Counted from the first letter of the stretch, positions 46,642 through 57,571 are shown. The stretch: 64,000 nt of DNA from Candidatus Siliceabacter maunaloa (GCA_024330185.1 JANDLV010000005.1:1-64000); one strand, 5' to 3'. Numbers and translations: made by a program. Notes: generated from the letters alone by a model not told the origin.

Positions 46642-48693
46642 ATGAGCACCACGACGACACCGCAGCACCCCGCGTCCGCCACCCCCGACGGTGCCGCGGA
46701 CGCGGTCCGCGCGATCTGGGAGCGCCGCCGCGGCGAGGTGCTCGAGCGCGTCGACGTGGTCGAGGCGGCGATCGCCGCGCTGCTCGCCGGGGCGCTGGAC
46801 GACGAGCTGCGCGCGACCGCCCACCGCGCCGCCCACAAGTTGACCGGCGCGGGGGCGACCTTCGGCTTCCCGCGCGCGTCGGAGCTGGCGCGCGAGCTCG
46901 AGCTCGCGATGGACCCGGCCGGCGCGCCGCACCTTGCCGACGCGCCGCGGCTGGCGAGCCTCGCGGTCGACCTGCGCGCCGACCTCGAGGACGAGCCGGC
47001 CGACACGGTGAGGGCAACCGCCCCGGGACACGACGACGGCGACTGCGTGGTCATCCTCAGCGAGGACGAGGCACTGGCCCGGCGCCTCGCGGCCGAGGCG
47101 CTGGGGCGGGGTCTGCGCGCGCACGTCGCCACCGACGTGACCGAGGGCGCCGGCCTCGCCGCTGCGCAGCGTCCGGACGTGGTGCTGCTGGACCTCCACC
47201 TGGCCCGCCAGGGTGCCGCCGCCCTGGGCCTGCTCGAGCAGCTCGCCCGGAGCGAGCCCGCGGCGCCCGTCGTCTGCCTGACCGCCACGCAGTCGTTCAC
47301 GGACCGCATCGAGGTGGTGCGCAGGGGCGGGCGGGGCTACCTGCCGCGGGCGCTGCCGGAGGGCGAGGTCCTCGACGTGGTCGATCAGCTCCTTCGCCGC
47401 CGGCACGCCGGGACCACGCGGGTGCTCGTCGTGGACGACGATCACGCCATCCTGTCCGCGGTCGAGGCGCTGCTGTCCTCCGACGGAGTCGAGGCCACCA
47501 CGCTCGACGATCCCCTGCGCCTGTGGGACACCCTGGAGGCGCTCGACCCAGATCTCGTGGTGCTCGACGTCGACATGCCCGAGGTCAGCGGCATCGAGCT
47601 GTGCCGCGTGATCCGCAACGAGCCGCGGTGGTCTCGTCTGCCCGTGCTCTTCCTCACCGCGCGCACCGATCCCGAGAGCGTGCAGGCGCTCTTCGACGCC
47701 GGCGCCGACGACTACGTCACCAAGCCGATCCTCGCGCCCGAGCTGCTGACCCGGATCACCAACCGCGTCGAGCGCGTCGCGCTGTACCGCAGCCTGTCCG
47801 ACGTCGATGCGCTGACCGGGGTCGCCACGCGCGGTGCGGCGACGGAGGCGCTCGAGCGCCTGCTCGCGCTCTCGCGCCGCGGACGGCCGCTCGCGGTGGC
47901 CGTGATCGACCTCGACGGCTTCAAGCGGGTCAACGACCAGCACGGCCACGCCGCTGGCGACCGCGTGCTCCAGCGCGTCGGAGCCCTGCTCCAGGCCACC
48001 TTCCGGGGAGAGGACGTGGTCGCGCGCTGGGGCGGCGAGGAGTTCGTCCTCGGCCTGTCGGGCAGCAGCAGGGAGGAGGCCGCACGGCGGCTCGAGCGGG
48101 CGCTCGACGTGCTCAGGCACGAGCGCTTCGTCGCAGCCGACGGACGGGGCTTCGCAGTCACCTTCTCCGCCGGCATCGCCGGGCACCCCGACGACGGGGA
48201 CGACCTTCGTGGGCTGTTCGCCGCCGCCGACACGGCGCTCTACCAGGCCAAGGACGCCGGCCGCGACCGGGTCCTCACAGCCGGCCCGCGCGCGGGGATC
48301 TCCGCGCAGCGAGTCGATGTCGTGGTCGTCGAGGAGGACCCGGCGCTGTCGGCCCTCCTCGCCGACAATCCGGGGACGGCGGCGCTCAGCGTGCGCACGA
48401 TCGCCGACGGCGAGGCCGCCGTGTCCGCGCTGGGCGGCCCGGAGCCGGTGCTGCGCGCGCGGGTGGTGCTGCTGGACGTGGACCGGCCCGGCGTCGACGG
48501 GCTCACCGTGCTGCGGCGCCTGGCCGCGGGCCGGGTGCTGCGCCGTACCCGCGTGATCATGCTCAGCACCAGCTCCACCGAGTCCGAGGTCGTGGCCGCG
48601 CTCGAGGTGGGGGCCTTCGACCACATCGCCAAGCCCTTCAGCGTTCCCATCCTGACGCAGCGCATCCGGCGCGCGCTGGAGTCGATGCCGTGA
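46642..48693 (+). CDS. Hpt-REC-REC-GGDEF-REC protein (diguanylate cyclase with phosphorelay domains)
   Basis: A 683-residue signalling protein. Residues ~20-110 are an Hpt module with the phospho-His in HRAAHKLTGAGATFG. The first receiver-like domain (~130-250) is degenerate (ILSEDE, and no Lys at the end). The second (~262-380) is complete: VLVVDDDHAIL, LDVDMPEVSG, DDYVTKPI. GGDEF (~390-555) has the active-site GGEEF and, five residues earlier, RGED, an inhibitory RxxD site, so cyclic-di-GMP synthesis with feedback inhibition is likely. A third receiver-like domain (~560-680; LLDVDRPGVDG, IAKPF) ends the protein. ATG 46642 or GTG 46639 may start it; its stop overlaps the next GTG. Confidence 0.9.
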   Translation: MSTTTTPQHPASATPDGAADAVRAIWERRRGEVLERVDVVEAAIAALLAGALDDELRATAHRAAHKLTGAGATFGFPRASELARELELAMDPAGAPHLADAPRLASLAVDLRADLEDEPADTVRATAPGHDDGDCVVILSEDEALARRLAAEALGRGLRAHVATDVTEGAGLAAAQRPDVVLLDLHLARQGAAALGLLEQLARSEPAAPVVCLTATQSFTDRIEVVRRGGRGYLPRALPEGEVLDVVDQLLRRRHAGTTRVLVVDDDHAILSAVEALLSSDGVEATTLDDPLRLWDTLEALDPDLVVLDVDMPEVSGIELCRVIRNEPRWSRLPVLFLTARTDPESVQALFDAGADDYVTKPILAPELLTRITNRVERVALYRSLSDVDALTGVATRGAATEALERLLALSRRGRPLAVAVIDLDGFKRVNDQHGHAAGDRVLQRVGALLQATFRGEDVVARWGGEEFVLGLSGSSREEAARRLERALDVLRHERFVAADGRGFAVTFSAGIAGHPDDGDDLRGLFAAADTALYQAKDAGRDRVLTAGPRAGISAQRVDVVVVEEDPALSALLADNPGTAALSVRTIADGEAAVSALGGPEPVLRARVVLLDVDRPGVDGLTVLRRLAAGRVLRRTRVIMLSTSSTESEVVAALEVGAFDHIAKPFSVPILTQRIRRALESMP

Positions 48694-50372
48694 GCGCGCC
48701 CGGCCACGCCCTTGCGCGGCTGACCGACCTCCTGCCCAACGGCCGGATGCTCCCGGCGCGGGCGTGGACCACCCGCCACCGCGCGATCGTCGTCGTGCTG
48801 TGGCTGCACGTGGCCGGTCTGATCGCGGTCGGCGTGCTGACCGGCAACGCACCCACCCACGTCGCGCTCGACGCCGGCGCGGTGGCGATCGCCGCCGGCC
48901 TGGCCGGCTGGGCGCGCCTGGGTCGGCGGGGGCGCGAGGCGGTCGCGTCGCTGGGCCTGGTGAGCTGCTCGGCGATGCTCGTCCACCTGTGGGGCGGGGT
49001 CATCGAGGCGCACTTCCACTTCTTCGTGGTGGTCGCGCTGCTGACGCTCTACCAGAGCTGGCTGCCCTTCCTGCTCGGTCTCGTCTACGTGGTGATCCAT
49101 CACGGGCTGCTGGGAACGCTCGCGCCGGAGTCGGTGTACAACCACGCCGCCGCGGTGACCTCACCGTGGGAGTGGGCGCTGATCCACGGCGCCTTCGTGC
49201 TGGCCGCGAGCGCCGCCAACGTCACCGCGTGGCGGTTCAACGAGCAGCTCCTGGAGGAGATCGCCGATCGCCGCGTCGACGAGCGCGGCGCATCGGTCCT
49301 CGAGGCCGCCGGGGAGGGCATCTACACGCTGGACCGCGACGGGCGGGTCACCTCCGTCAACCCCGCCGCGGCGCGCATCCTGGGCTACCCGGCGGCCGAG
49401 CTGCTGGGGCGCGAGCCGCACGCGCTCATCCACCACACCACCGCGGAGGGCCGACCCTACCCCGCCGCCGACTGCCCCGTCTGTGCCTCCTGCCGCGACG
49501 GTCGCACACGCGCCGTCAGCGAGGGGCTCTACTGGCGCCGCGACGGCTCGAGCTTCCCCGTCGAGTACACGGCGGCCGCGATCACCGAGGACGGCGTGTC
49601 GGTGGGCACCGTCGTCGTCTTTCGCGACATCACCGAGCGCCGGGGCGTGGAGCGCATGAAGGACGAGTTCGTCTCCGTGGTCAGCCACGAGCTGCGCACG
49701 CCGCTGACCTCCATCCGGGGATCGCTGGGCCTGCTGGCCGGAGGGGTGCTCGGCCCGATCCCCGCGCGGGGGCAGCGCATGCTGGACATCGCGGTGTCCG
49801 ACAGCGATCGTCTGGTGGGTCTGATCAACGACATCCTCGACATGCAGCGCATCAGGGCGGGGGGGATGGTCATGGAGCCCCAGGACGTCGACGCCGTCGC
49901 CCTGTTCGAGGCGGCGGCGGAGCCAATGGAGGCGATGGCCGCGCAGGCGGGCGTCGAGCTGTGCACCGGGCCGGTCGAGGCCCGGGCCCGGGTCGATCCC
50001 GACCGCATCACGCAGACGCTGACCAACCTGCTCCACAACGCGATCAGGTTCTCGTCCCCCGGCGGGCGGGTGACGCTGGCCTGCGAGCGCTCGGACGAGG
50101 GCCTGGTGTTCTCGGTGGCCGACCGCGGGAGGGGGATCCCCGCCGATCAGCTCGACGCGGTGTTCGAGCCCTTCCGCCAGGGCGACGCCTCGGACACGCG
50201 CGAGAAGGGCGGCACCGGGCTGGGTCTGGCGATCTGTCGCTCGATCGTCGAGCAGCACGGTGGGCGCCTGTGGGTCGAGTCCGAGGTGGGCCGCGGGACG
50301 ACCTTCCGCTTCACCGTGCCCGTCGCCCCGGTCACCCCGGTCGCCCCCGTCACTCCGCTGGCGCGAGCGTGA
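48690..50372 (+). CDS. membrane sensor histidine kinase (multi-TM, PAS, HisKA, HATPase)
   Basis: A 560-residue kinase starting at GTG that overlaps the previous stop (GTGA). Residues ~25-185 contain about five hydrophobic helices, including a His-rich loop (GGVIEAHFHFFVVVALLTLYQ). A PAS domain follows (~205-310; VLEAAGEGIYTLDRDGR to VVFRDITER) with a cysteine pair (CPVCASC). HisKA is VVSHELRTPLTSIRGSLGLL and the HATPase ends GGTGLGLAICRSIVEQHGG; this module is nearly the same as in the hybrid kinase at 42530, so the two are paralogues. It ends with Pro-Val-Thr repeats. Its last 23 bases overlap the clpB relic on the other strand. Confidence 0.9.
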   Translation: MSAPGHALARLTDLLPNGRMLPARAWTTRHRAIVVVLWLHVAGLIAVGVLTGNAPTHVALDAGAVAIAAGLAGWARLGRRGREAVASLGLVSCSAMLVHLWGGVIEAHFHFFVVVALLTLYQSWLPFLLGLVYVVIHHGLLGTLAPESVYNHAAAVTSPWEWALIHGAFVLAASAANVTAWRFNEQLLEEIADRRVDERGASVLEAAGEGIYTLDRDGRVTSVNPAAARILGYPAAELLGREPHALIHHTTAEGRPYPAADCPVCASCRDGRTRAVSEGLYWRRDGSSFPVEYTAAAITEDGVSVGTVVVFRDITERRGVERMKDEFVSVVSHELRTPLTSIRGSLGLLAGGVLGPIPARGQRMLDIAVSDSDRLVGLINDILDMQRIRAGGMVMEPQDVDAVALFEAAAEPMEAMAAQAGVELCTGPVEARARVDPDRITQTLTNLLHNAIRFSSPGGRVTLACERSDEGLVFSVADRGRGIPADQLDAVFEPFRQGDASDTREKGGTGLGLAICRSIVEQHGGRLWVESEVGRGTTFRFTVPVAPVTPVAPVTPLARA

Positions 50373-50860
50373 GCTCGCCATCGGGGTCGACTTCCACGCG
50401 CACGGTGTCGCCATCGCGCAGCTCCTCCGCCAGGACGGCGCGGGCCAGGCGATCGACGAGCTGCGAAGTCGACCGTGCGGCCCTGGCCGTCGGTCAGCCT
50501 ACCGTCGTCCATGAGTGCCAGCAGCGTGTTGAACACGTCGGGGGTGGGCCTTCTCGATCTCGTCGAGCAGCACGACGCAGTAGGGCCGCCGCCGGACGGC
50601 CTCGGTGGGCTGGCCGCCCTCCTCGTAGCCGACGTAGCCGGGGGGCGCGCCGACCAGGCGCGAGACGGTGTGCTTCTCCATGTACTCCGACATGGACGCC
50701 CAGCAGCTCGGGCGCGGTGGTGGGCTCGGCGGGCTGGTCGAGCGTGGGCAGTCCGTCGAGCGCGGCGGCGAGGCTGGTGCGCAGGCCCGCGACGTCGGCC
50801 CCGACCTTGGCCAGCACGCCGGGCGTGCGTGCCCACGGCGAAGGGTAGGCAGGGGACATG
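50350..50860 (-). pseudogene. clpB: clpB relic: three collinear pieces with large deletions
   Basis: Read on the minus strand, pieces of the ClpB disaggregase appear in the correct order but in different frames: an N-domain bit ([20 protein letters not shown], ~50830-50705), the second AAA module ([56 protein letters not shown], ~50700-50470) and the C-terminus (LVDRLARAVLAEELRDGDTV, then LTLAPAE-stop, ~50463-50350). A normal clpB is about 2.6 kb; here about 0.5 kb remains, lacking the first AAA module, the middle domain and Walker A. In many actinobacteria clpB follows hspR in the dnaK operon, exactly where this relic lies. Confidence 0.85.
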
Positions 50861-51076
50861 ACCGACGAGGAGCAACGCGACGAGAAGCCGGGCGCCGACA
50901 GCGAGAGCAAGGAGCCGCTGGGCCCGGTGACGCCCGACGACGACACGCCGATGGGCGACACGCCCGAGGCCCACGACGAGATCAACCCCCGCGATCTGCC
51001 CCCCGACCACCCGGGGCGCAGGGAGGCCGAGCGCCAGTCAGGCGGCGATCGGGGGACGACGCAGGGAGGGAACTAG
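50858..51076 (+). CDS. small acidic hydrophilic protein
   Basis: A 72-residue, highly charged, proline-rich protein ([20 protein letters not shown]...[18 protein letters not shown]) with no membrane segment or recognised domain; probably disordered. The ATG follows a GCAGGGGAC ribosome-site-like sequence. The TAG stop coincides with the left edge of the large hairpin at 51073, which could serve as its terminator. Its start overlaps the 5' edge of the clpB relic on the opposite strand. Confidence 0.55.
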   Translation: MTDEEQRDEKPGADSESKEPLGPVTPDDDTPMGDTPEAHDEINPRDLPPDHPGRREAERQSGGDRGTTQGGN

Positions 51077-51240
51077 GGGTCCGTGCAAGAACAAGTGCTC
51101 GGGTTGGGGTGCCGGATCGTGGATGCCCGGGGTCGCACGATTCCGCCGTCGATACTGGTTGTATCGACAAGGAATCGGGTGGCTCCGGGCGCCACGAGAC
51201 GGTGTCCCAACCCCGCAGTTGTTCTTGGACGGGCCCTAGG
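51073..51240. repeat. large imperfect palindrome / MITE-like hairpin of about 168 bp
   Basis: The whole segment folds back on itself. The core GTCGATAC, 5-base loop, GTATCGAC lies at 51148-51168. Moving outward, paired blocks are CGATTCC/GGAATCG, GCCCGG/CCGGGC, GTGG/CCAC, GGGTTGGG/CCCAACCC, and CAAGAACAA/TTGTTCTTG. The ends are ctaggg/ccctag. Interruptions are few and mostly single bases. No ORF in it is credible. It may be a non-autonomous mobile element (MITE), or a strong bidirectional terminator between the small gene at 50858 and the minus-strand gene at 51320. Confidence 0.85.
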
Positions 51241-51319
51241 TCTCGCCCGCGGTCGTCGCAACCGCCGCTCGCTCCGGCGACGTCACACCCGGTCGGTCGG
51301 AACCGCGACCTCCGCGACG

Positions 51320-52411
51320 TCAGGCGACGGGTTCGCGCAGCCCGCGCTCTTCCTGGAGCTCGCGGATGCGCTCGACCTGCTCCCCGGCATCGTCGTACTC
51401 GGGGAAGCCGCCGAAGATGATCCACGCGTCGGCGACGGCGTCCAGCGCCAGGACCGCGCAGTTGGTGCCCGGCGGGGCGTCCTCGGCGATGTCCAGCACG
51501 GCGTCGGTGGCGTCGCGCAGTGCGTCGGCCGAACGGGTGCCCCGGAGGCTGAGGCGGGCGAGGTCGTCGCCCTCCGAGGCGCAGAAGGCGTCGCGTTCCC
51601 GCCTGTCGGCCGTCTCCGTGCCGGCCTGCGTCGATAGGTCGACTGTCTCGATGGTCAGCGAGCCCAGGACTCCGAGCAGCAGCGCGAGCGCGGCCAGTCC
51701 GCCCGCCACCCAGGGCAGGCGGGCGGCCCACGCGTCGTCTGCGGGCGCCGGCCGGGGCTCACCGCCGCGGGCGGCGACCAGCAGCGCAAGGGCCAGGACC
51801 CCGAGCCCCAGGCCGTAGCCGTAGATGCTGTCGGGGCCGAGGGCTATGAGGCTCCCCACCCCGCCGGCCACCAGCGCGCCGACCAGCGCCCGGTCGCCGC
51901 CGGGCGGGTTGAACGCGGCCACGCGCGCTCCGGCCCGCTTGGCGCCCTGCGCCAGCCCGCCGCCGGCCCGCTTGGCGCCCTGCCCCAACCCGCCGCCGGT
52001 CTGCCCGAGCCGCCCGGCGAGATCGCGTCCGCGCGAGGACCTGGCCTCGCCCCGCGGGGGCCCGGCCGCGGCCGGCTCCTCACCGCGCGGCGTGGCCTCG
52101 GCCCTTTCGTCGGACTGCGTCCTCTCGGCCGTCGCCTCCTCGCGCCGCCCCGGGGCCGTCGCTCCTGCAGTGGGCCCCGCGTCGCGCGGCGCCTCCCGCA
52201 CGCGCAGGGTCACGCGGCTCTCGAGCTCTCCCTCCACGAGCGGGGGATCGCACTCGATGCCCGCGGCGGCCAGTTCGCGGGCGACGCGCTCGCGTTCCTC
52301 GCGGCTGGGGCGGTCCAGCCGCCAGCCCGACAGGGCCTGACGCACGGAGACCTCGACGGTCCCCCCGTGCTGGTCGAGATAATTCCGGATACTCTCCTCG
52401 GGCGCAGCCAT
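51320..52411 (-). CDS. hypothetical membrane protein with internal GxxQGAKRAG repeats
   Basis: A 363-residue protein of no recognised family. The N-terminal ~70 residues are helical and acidic (EESIRNYLDQHGGTVEVSVR, HTH-like). Residues ~75-150 are a disordered linker; then GGLGQGAKRAGGGLAQGAKRAG is a tandem repeat. Three hydrophobic segments follow: LVGALVAGGVGSLIAL, LGLGVLALALLVAA and AGGLAALALLLGVLGSL. The C-terminal ~100 residues are outside or soluble, with cysteines (FCASEGDD, TNCAVLALDAV). The GC content matches neighbours. It follows hspR on the same strand after 69 bases and lies where clpB would be expected to begin. Confidence 0.65.
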   Translation of the reverse strand: MAAPEESIRNYLDQHGGTVEVSVRQALSGWRLDRPSREERERVARELAAAGIECDPPLVEGELESRVTLRVREAPRDAGPTAGATAPGRREEATAERTQSDERAEATPRGEEPAAAGPPRGEARSSRGRDLAGRLGQTGGGLGQGAKRAGGGLAQGAKRAGARVAAFNPPGGDRALVGALVAGGVGSLIALGPDSIYGYGLGLGVLALALLVAARGGEPRPAPADDAWAARLPWVAGGLAALALLLGVLGSLTIETVDLSTQAGTETADRRERDAFCASEGDDLARLSLRGTRSADALRDATDAVLDIAEDAPPGTNCAVLALDAVADAWIIFGGFPEYDDAGEQVERIRELQEERGLREPVA

Positions 52412-52480
52412 CCCCGCATTATGAGCGCTCGGGGATCAGCGCGCGTAGCCACGCTGCCGCCCCTTGCGGTGTCGCGCCGC

Positions 52481-53014
52481 TCAGCCGGCGCCGCCGTCCG
52501 CGGGCGGCTCGGGAGAGCTGCCGCGATCGACGCGGATGCGGTGGCGGCGTGGGGACCTGGCGGCGGGCTCGAGGTCGGTGCCCGGCGGCCTGGCGTAGGG
52601 GACGATCTCCGCGCGGGTGGCGTCGCGCAGCTCCTCGAGGCGGCGGACCTCGTCGCGCAGGGGCTCGAGGCGGGCGACCTCGGTGCGCAGATCCTCCGCG
52701 CGGCGCTCGAGGGCGTCGACGCGGCGCTGGGCGCGTTCGAGCTTCTGCTCGAGCTCGAGCACGCGCTCGACGCCTGCGAGGTTGAGGCCCAGCTCCGCGG
52801 TCATCTGCTGGATGCGGCGCAGGCGCTCGACGTCGGAGTGGGAGTACAGCCGCGTGCCCTTGGCCGAGCGGCTGGGCTCGATCAGGCCGCGCTGCTCGTA
52901 CATGCGCAGGGTCTGGGGGTGCATGTCGGCCAGCTCGGCGGCCACGGAGATCATGAACACGCCGCGACGGGTGTCGACCTCGATGCGGGTGTGGCGTATG
53001 CGCCGGGCAGCCAT
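52481..53014 (-). CDS. hspR: MerR-family heat-shock repressor HspR
   Basis: A 177-residue MerR protein. The N-terminal domain VFMISVAAELADMHPQTLRMYEQRGLI (quoted in part), EPSRSAKGTRLYSHSDVERLRRI is the HspR signature with helix-turn-helix and wing. A coiled coil (LELEQKLERAQRRVDALERRA) follows, then a long basic, proline-rich tail. HspR represses the dnaK operon by binding HAIR inverted repeats with DnaK as co-repressor in Streptomyces. I see no clear HAIR site upstream of dnaK here. Its ATG overlaps the dnaJ stop by one base. Confidence 0.92.
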   Translation of the reverse strand: MAARRIRHTRIEVDTRRGVFMISVAAELADMHPQTLRMYEQRGLIEPSRSAKGTRLYSHSDVERLRRIQQMTAELGLNLAGVERVLELEQKLERAQRRVDALERRAEDLRTEVARLEPLRDEVRRLEELRDATRAEIVPYARPPGTDLEPAARSPRRHRIRVDRGSSPEPPADGGAG

Positions 53015-54171
53015 CAGCCCTGCTCCCCCGTGTCCGCCGCGGCGGCGAACAGGCGCGCACGCGGGTCCTCGTCGGTCGCCTTGGCCAGGGAGTCGACCGC
53101 CCGGCGCTGCTCGGCGCTCAGCGTGGCGGGCACGTCGATGACAAAGCGCACGTGCAGGTCGCCGCGCGCCCCGTTGGCGTTGAGGCGCGCGGGGCCCTCG
53201 CCGCGCAGGCGCTGCACCGTGCCGTGACGGGTGCCCGCAGGCACGCGGACGCGCTTGCGCGCGCCGTGCAGCGTGGGCACCTCGACCTCGGCGCCGCGGA
53301 TGGCCTCGGGGATGGTGAGCGGCACCTCGACCTCGAGGTTGTCGCCCTTGCGGGCGAAGATCGGGGAGGGCGACACGCGCGTGATCACATAGAGGTCACC
53401 GGACGGCCCGCCGTTGCGCCCCGCCTCGCCCTTGCCGGCCACCCGCACGCGGCTGCCCTCCTTGACCCCCGCGGGGATGTTCACGCGGTAGGTCTTGACC
53501 GTGCGGTTGATGCCGCTGCCCGAGCAGGTCGGGCACGGGTCGTCGACGACCACGCCGCGCCCGCCGCAGCGCGAGCACGGCTGGGAGATGGAGAACAGGC
53601 CCTGCCCCTCGGCCTCCACCCCGCGCCCGCGGCACCTGGGACACGAGCGGGGGCTCGTGCCCGGCTTGGCGCCGCTGCCCCGGCACGTGTCGCACGCCGC
53701 GGCCAGCGGCACGGAGATCGTGACCTGGCCGCCGTCCATGGCCTGTGCGAAGCCCAGCGAGACCTCGGTGTCCACGTCGCGCCCGCGCTCCTCGCGGGGC
53801 TTGCGCGGAGCCGCCGTGCCGCCGCCTGCCCCGCCCCCGCCGCGCCGGGCGGCGCTGCCGAAGAGGTCGGAGAGGATGTCGCCGATCCCGCCCGCGTCGA
53901 AGCCGCCCGTGGCGCCACCCCCTCCGGTGCGCGCGCCGCCCGCGAAGCCGCCGACGCCGGCGCGGTCGTAGGTGCGCCGCTTGTCGGGATCGCCCAGGAC
54001 GTCGTAGGCCTGGGAGACCTCCTTGAAGCGCTCCTCGGCACCCGCGTCGTCGGGGTTGGCGTCGGGGTGGTACTTGCGCGCCAGGCGGCGGTAGGCCTTC
54101 TTGATGTCCTCCTGGGAGGCCTTGCGATCGACCTTCAGGACTGCGTAGAGGTCACGGGGTCGGGTGGCCAT
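53014..54171 (-). CDS. dnaJ: chaperone protein DnaJ
   Basis: The Hsp40 co-chaperone that stimulates DnaK. It has 385 residues. The J domain reads [22 protein letters not shown] with the HPD triad in [10 protein letters not shown]; a Gly-rich region ([14 protein letters not shown]) follows; the zinc domain has four CXXCXGXG repeats ([32 protein letters not shown]). The C-terminal substrate-binding domain is normal ([20 protein letters not shown]). It is transcribed with grpE upstream (15-base gap) and hspR downstream. Confidence 0.96.
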   Translation of the reverse strand: MATRPRDLYAVLKVDRKASQEDIKKAYRRLARKYHPDANPDDAGAEERFKEVSQAYDVLGDPDKRRTYDRAGVGGFAGGARTGGGGATGGFDAGGIGDILSDLFGSAARRGGGGAGGGTAAPRKPREERGRDVDTEVSLGFAQAMDGGQVTISVPLAAACDTCRGSGAKPGTSPRSCPRCRGRGVEAEGQGLFSISQPCSRCGGRGVVVDDPCPTCSGSGINRTVKTYRVNIPAGVKEGSRVRVAGKGEAGRNGGPSGDLYVITRVSPSPIFARKGDNLEVEVPLTIPEAIRGAEVEVPTLHGARKRVRVPAGTRHGTVQRLRGEGPARLNANGARGDLHVRFVIDVPATLSAEQRRAVDSLAKATDEDPRARLFAAAADTGEQG

Positions 54172-54186
54172 CGCCGCTTGGGCCTC

Positions 54187-54899
54187 CTACGCGGCGACCA
54201 CGACGCGCGCGGGTCGCAGGACGGTGTCGGCCAGGCGGTAGCCCGGCTGGTAGACCTCGACCACGGTGCCCGAGGCCGCGCCCTCGACCGAGTGCTCGGC
54301 CATCGCCTCGTGGACGTTGGGGTCGAACGGCTCGCCCTTGGGCGTGTAGGCCTCGATGCCGGCGCGCCTAAGCGCGGCGGCCAGCTCGCCCTGCACGAGG
54401 CGGACGCCCTTCGTGAGCTCGGTGTCCTGCGCCTCGGTGGCCGCCAGGGCGCGCTCCAGGTTGTCCAGCGCGGGCAGCAGCTCGCGCGCGAGCCGGCCCA
54501 CGCCGCGCGCCTCGGCCTCCCCCCGCTCGCGCGTGGCGCGACGGCGGAAGTTCTCGAAGTCGGCCTGCGTGCGCTGGGCCAGCGCGAGGTACTGCGCAGC
54601 CCTGTCGTCGTCCTGCGGCGCGGGATCGTCGAGCGCGGCGGTGGCCGCCGCGAGATCCTCGCCAGCGACGCCCTCGTGGGGGGGCTCACCCGCCGCGGAC
54701 TCGTCGCCGGGCGGGACCTCGCCCTCCACGGGCGCGCCCTCCTCGGGCTGGAGGTGGCCGGGAGCGTCCCCTTCGGGCGAGCGCTCCTCGGGGGCGTCCT
54801 CCTGTTCGGCCGCGGCCGGCGCCGCGGCCGCCCCGGCACTCGCCAGGGCCGCCTCGGCCTCCTCGTCGCGCTGCTCGCGCTCGGTGCGCTCGTCGGCCA

Positions 54900-54900
<1 letters not shown>
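54187..54900 (-). CDS. grpE: nucleotide exchange factor GrpE
   Basis: GrpE releases ADP from DnaK. The 237-residue protein has a long acidic, Ala/Pro-rich N-terminus (about 95 residues, low complexity), then the coiled-coil start AQRTQADFENFRRRATRERG, ARELLPALDNLERALAA, and the head domain IEAYTPKGEPFDPNVHEAMA, YQPGYRLADTVLRPARVVV. Its start overlaps the dnaK stop by one base. Confidence 0.95.
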
Positions 54901-56819
<1,919 letters not shown>

Positions 56820-57018
56820 GCGGTGTCGGTCTCCTTCTGCGTTCGCGTCGGGGAAAATCTGCGTGGGAGTATGGCAGATCGTAAGCTAGCGGTCGGATAC
56901 GTACGAGTCCTGCCGTCGATCCCGAGGCCGCCCCTCGGTAGCCTCGAGTACCGCAATGACCCTTCCGATGGCTCCATCGCCAGGCTCCAAGCCATGACGC
57001 TCTAGCTGCTGTTTCGCT

Positions 57019-57039
57019 TGACGGTTGGATTGACCGTCA
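57019..57039. promoter_or_regulatory. inverted repeat TGACGGT-N7-ACCGTCA, likely operator of the toxin-antitoxin genes
   Basis: Perfect 7-base arms (57019-57025 and 57033-57039) with a 7-base spacer lie 16 bases before the GTG of the antitoxin gene. A TTGACG at 57018-57023 and a TAGGGT at 57042-57047 look like -35 and -10 elements, so the repeat overlaps a promoter. Autoregulation by the antitoxin is the natural reading, but is inferred. Confidence 0.6.
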
Positions 57040-57055
57040 TCTAGGGTTCCGTACC

Positions 57056-57571
57056 GTGTTCGCTGTCAAGCCGTCCAGCGCGAAGGAGGAGTTCGAGCAG
57101 CTTCACAAGCTGCTGGGCACCGCCGCTGTGGCCGAGGTGCTCGACAAGCGCCCGGAGTCGGTGTCGCGTCTCAAGAAGCGCGCGCGCTACACGCGTCCGC
57201 TCGAGCGGTTGATCGACGATGTCTGGACCGTGGTGCACGTGGCCACCACGCGTGCGCACTGGCGGGAGGACCAGGTCCGCGCCTTCCTGCTGCTGCGTCA
57301 GCCGCACCTGGGTCTCAAGCCCGCCGCCGAGCTCATCCGCGCCGGCCGTACAGAGGCGGTGCTCGAGGCGATCCCCACTGCACCGCAGTTGACGGGGCGC
57401 CATCGCGAGCACGCGACGCATCCCCCTCGACGGCGTCGACCCCCGGTCGACCCCGCCGCGCGGGCCGCTGCGCAGCGGCGGTTGGCCGAACGAGGGCTCA
57501 AGGGTCTTGACCGTGAGCGCCTCGCGGCCGCCGGACACGAGGCCTGGGGGACCGCCGGGAACGACTCGTGA
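57056..57571 (+). CDS. MbcA/ParS/Xre-like antitoxin (DUF2384-type domain)
   Basis: A 171-residue protein. Residues ~15-95 read AVAEVLDKRPESVSRLKKRARY (DNA-binding helices) and VHVATTRAHWREDQVRAFLL, and ~82-105 read LRQPHLGLKPAAELIRAGRT, the LGLKPAAELI-AGR pattern of the toxin-binding (DUF2384) domain. The tail is Arg/Pro-rich. It is directly followed by a PIN-domain toxin with a 4-base overlap (GTGA). Most MbcA antitoxins pair with RES toxins; pairing with PIN is the unusual point. Start GTG 57056. Confidence 0.72.
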   Translation: MFAVKPSSAKEEFEQLHKLLGTAAVAEVLDKRPESVSRLKKRARYTRPLERLIDDVWTVVHVATTRAHWREDQVRAFLLLRQPHLGLKPAAELIRAGRTEAVLEAIPTAPQLTGRHREHATHPPRRRRPPVDPAARAAAQRRLAERGLKGLDRERLAAAGHEAWGTAGNDS

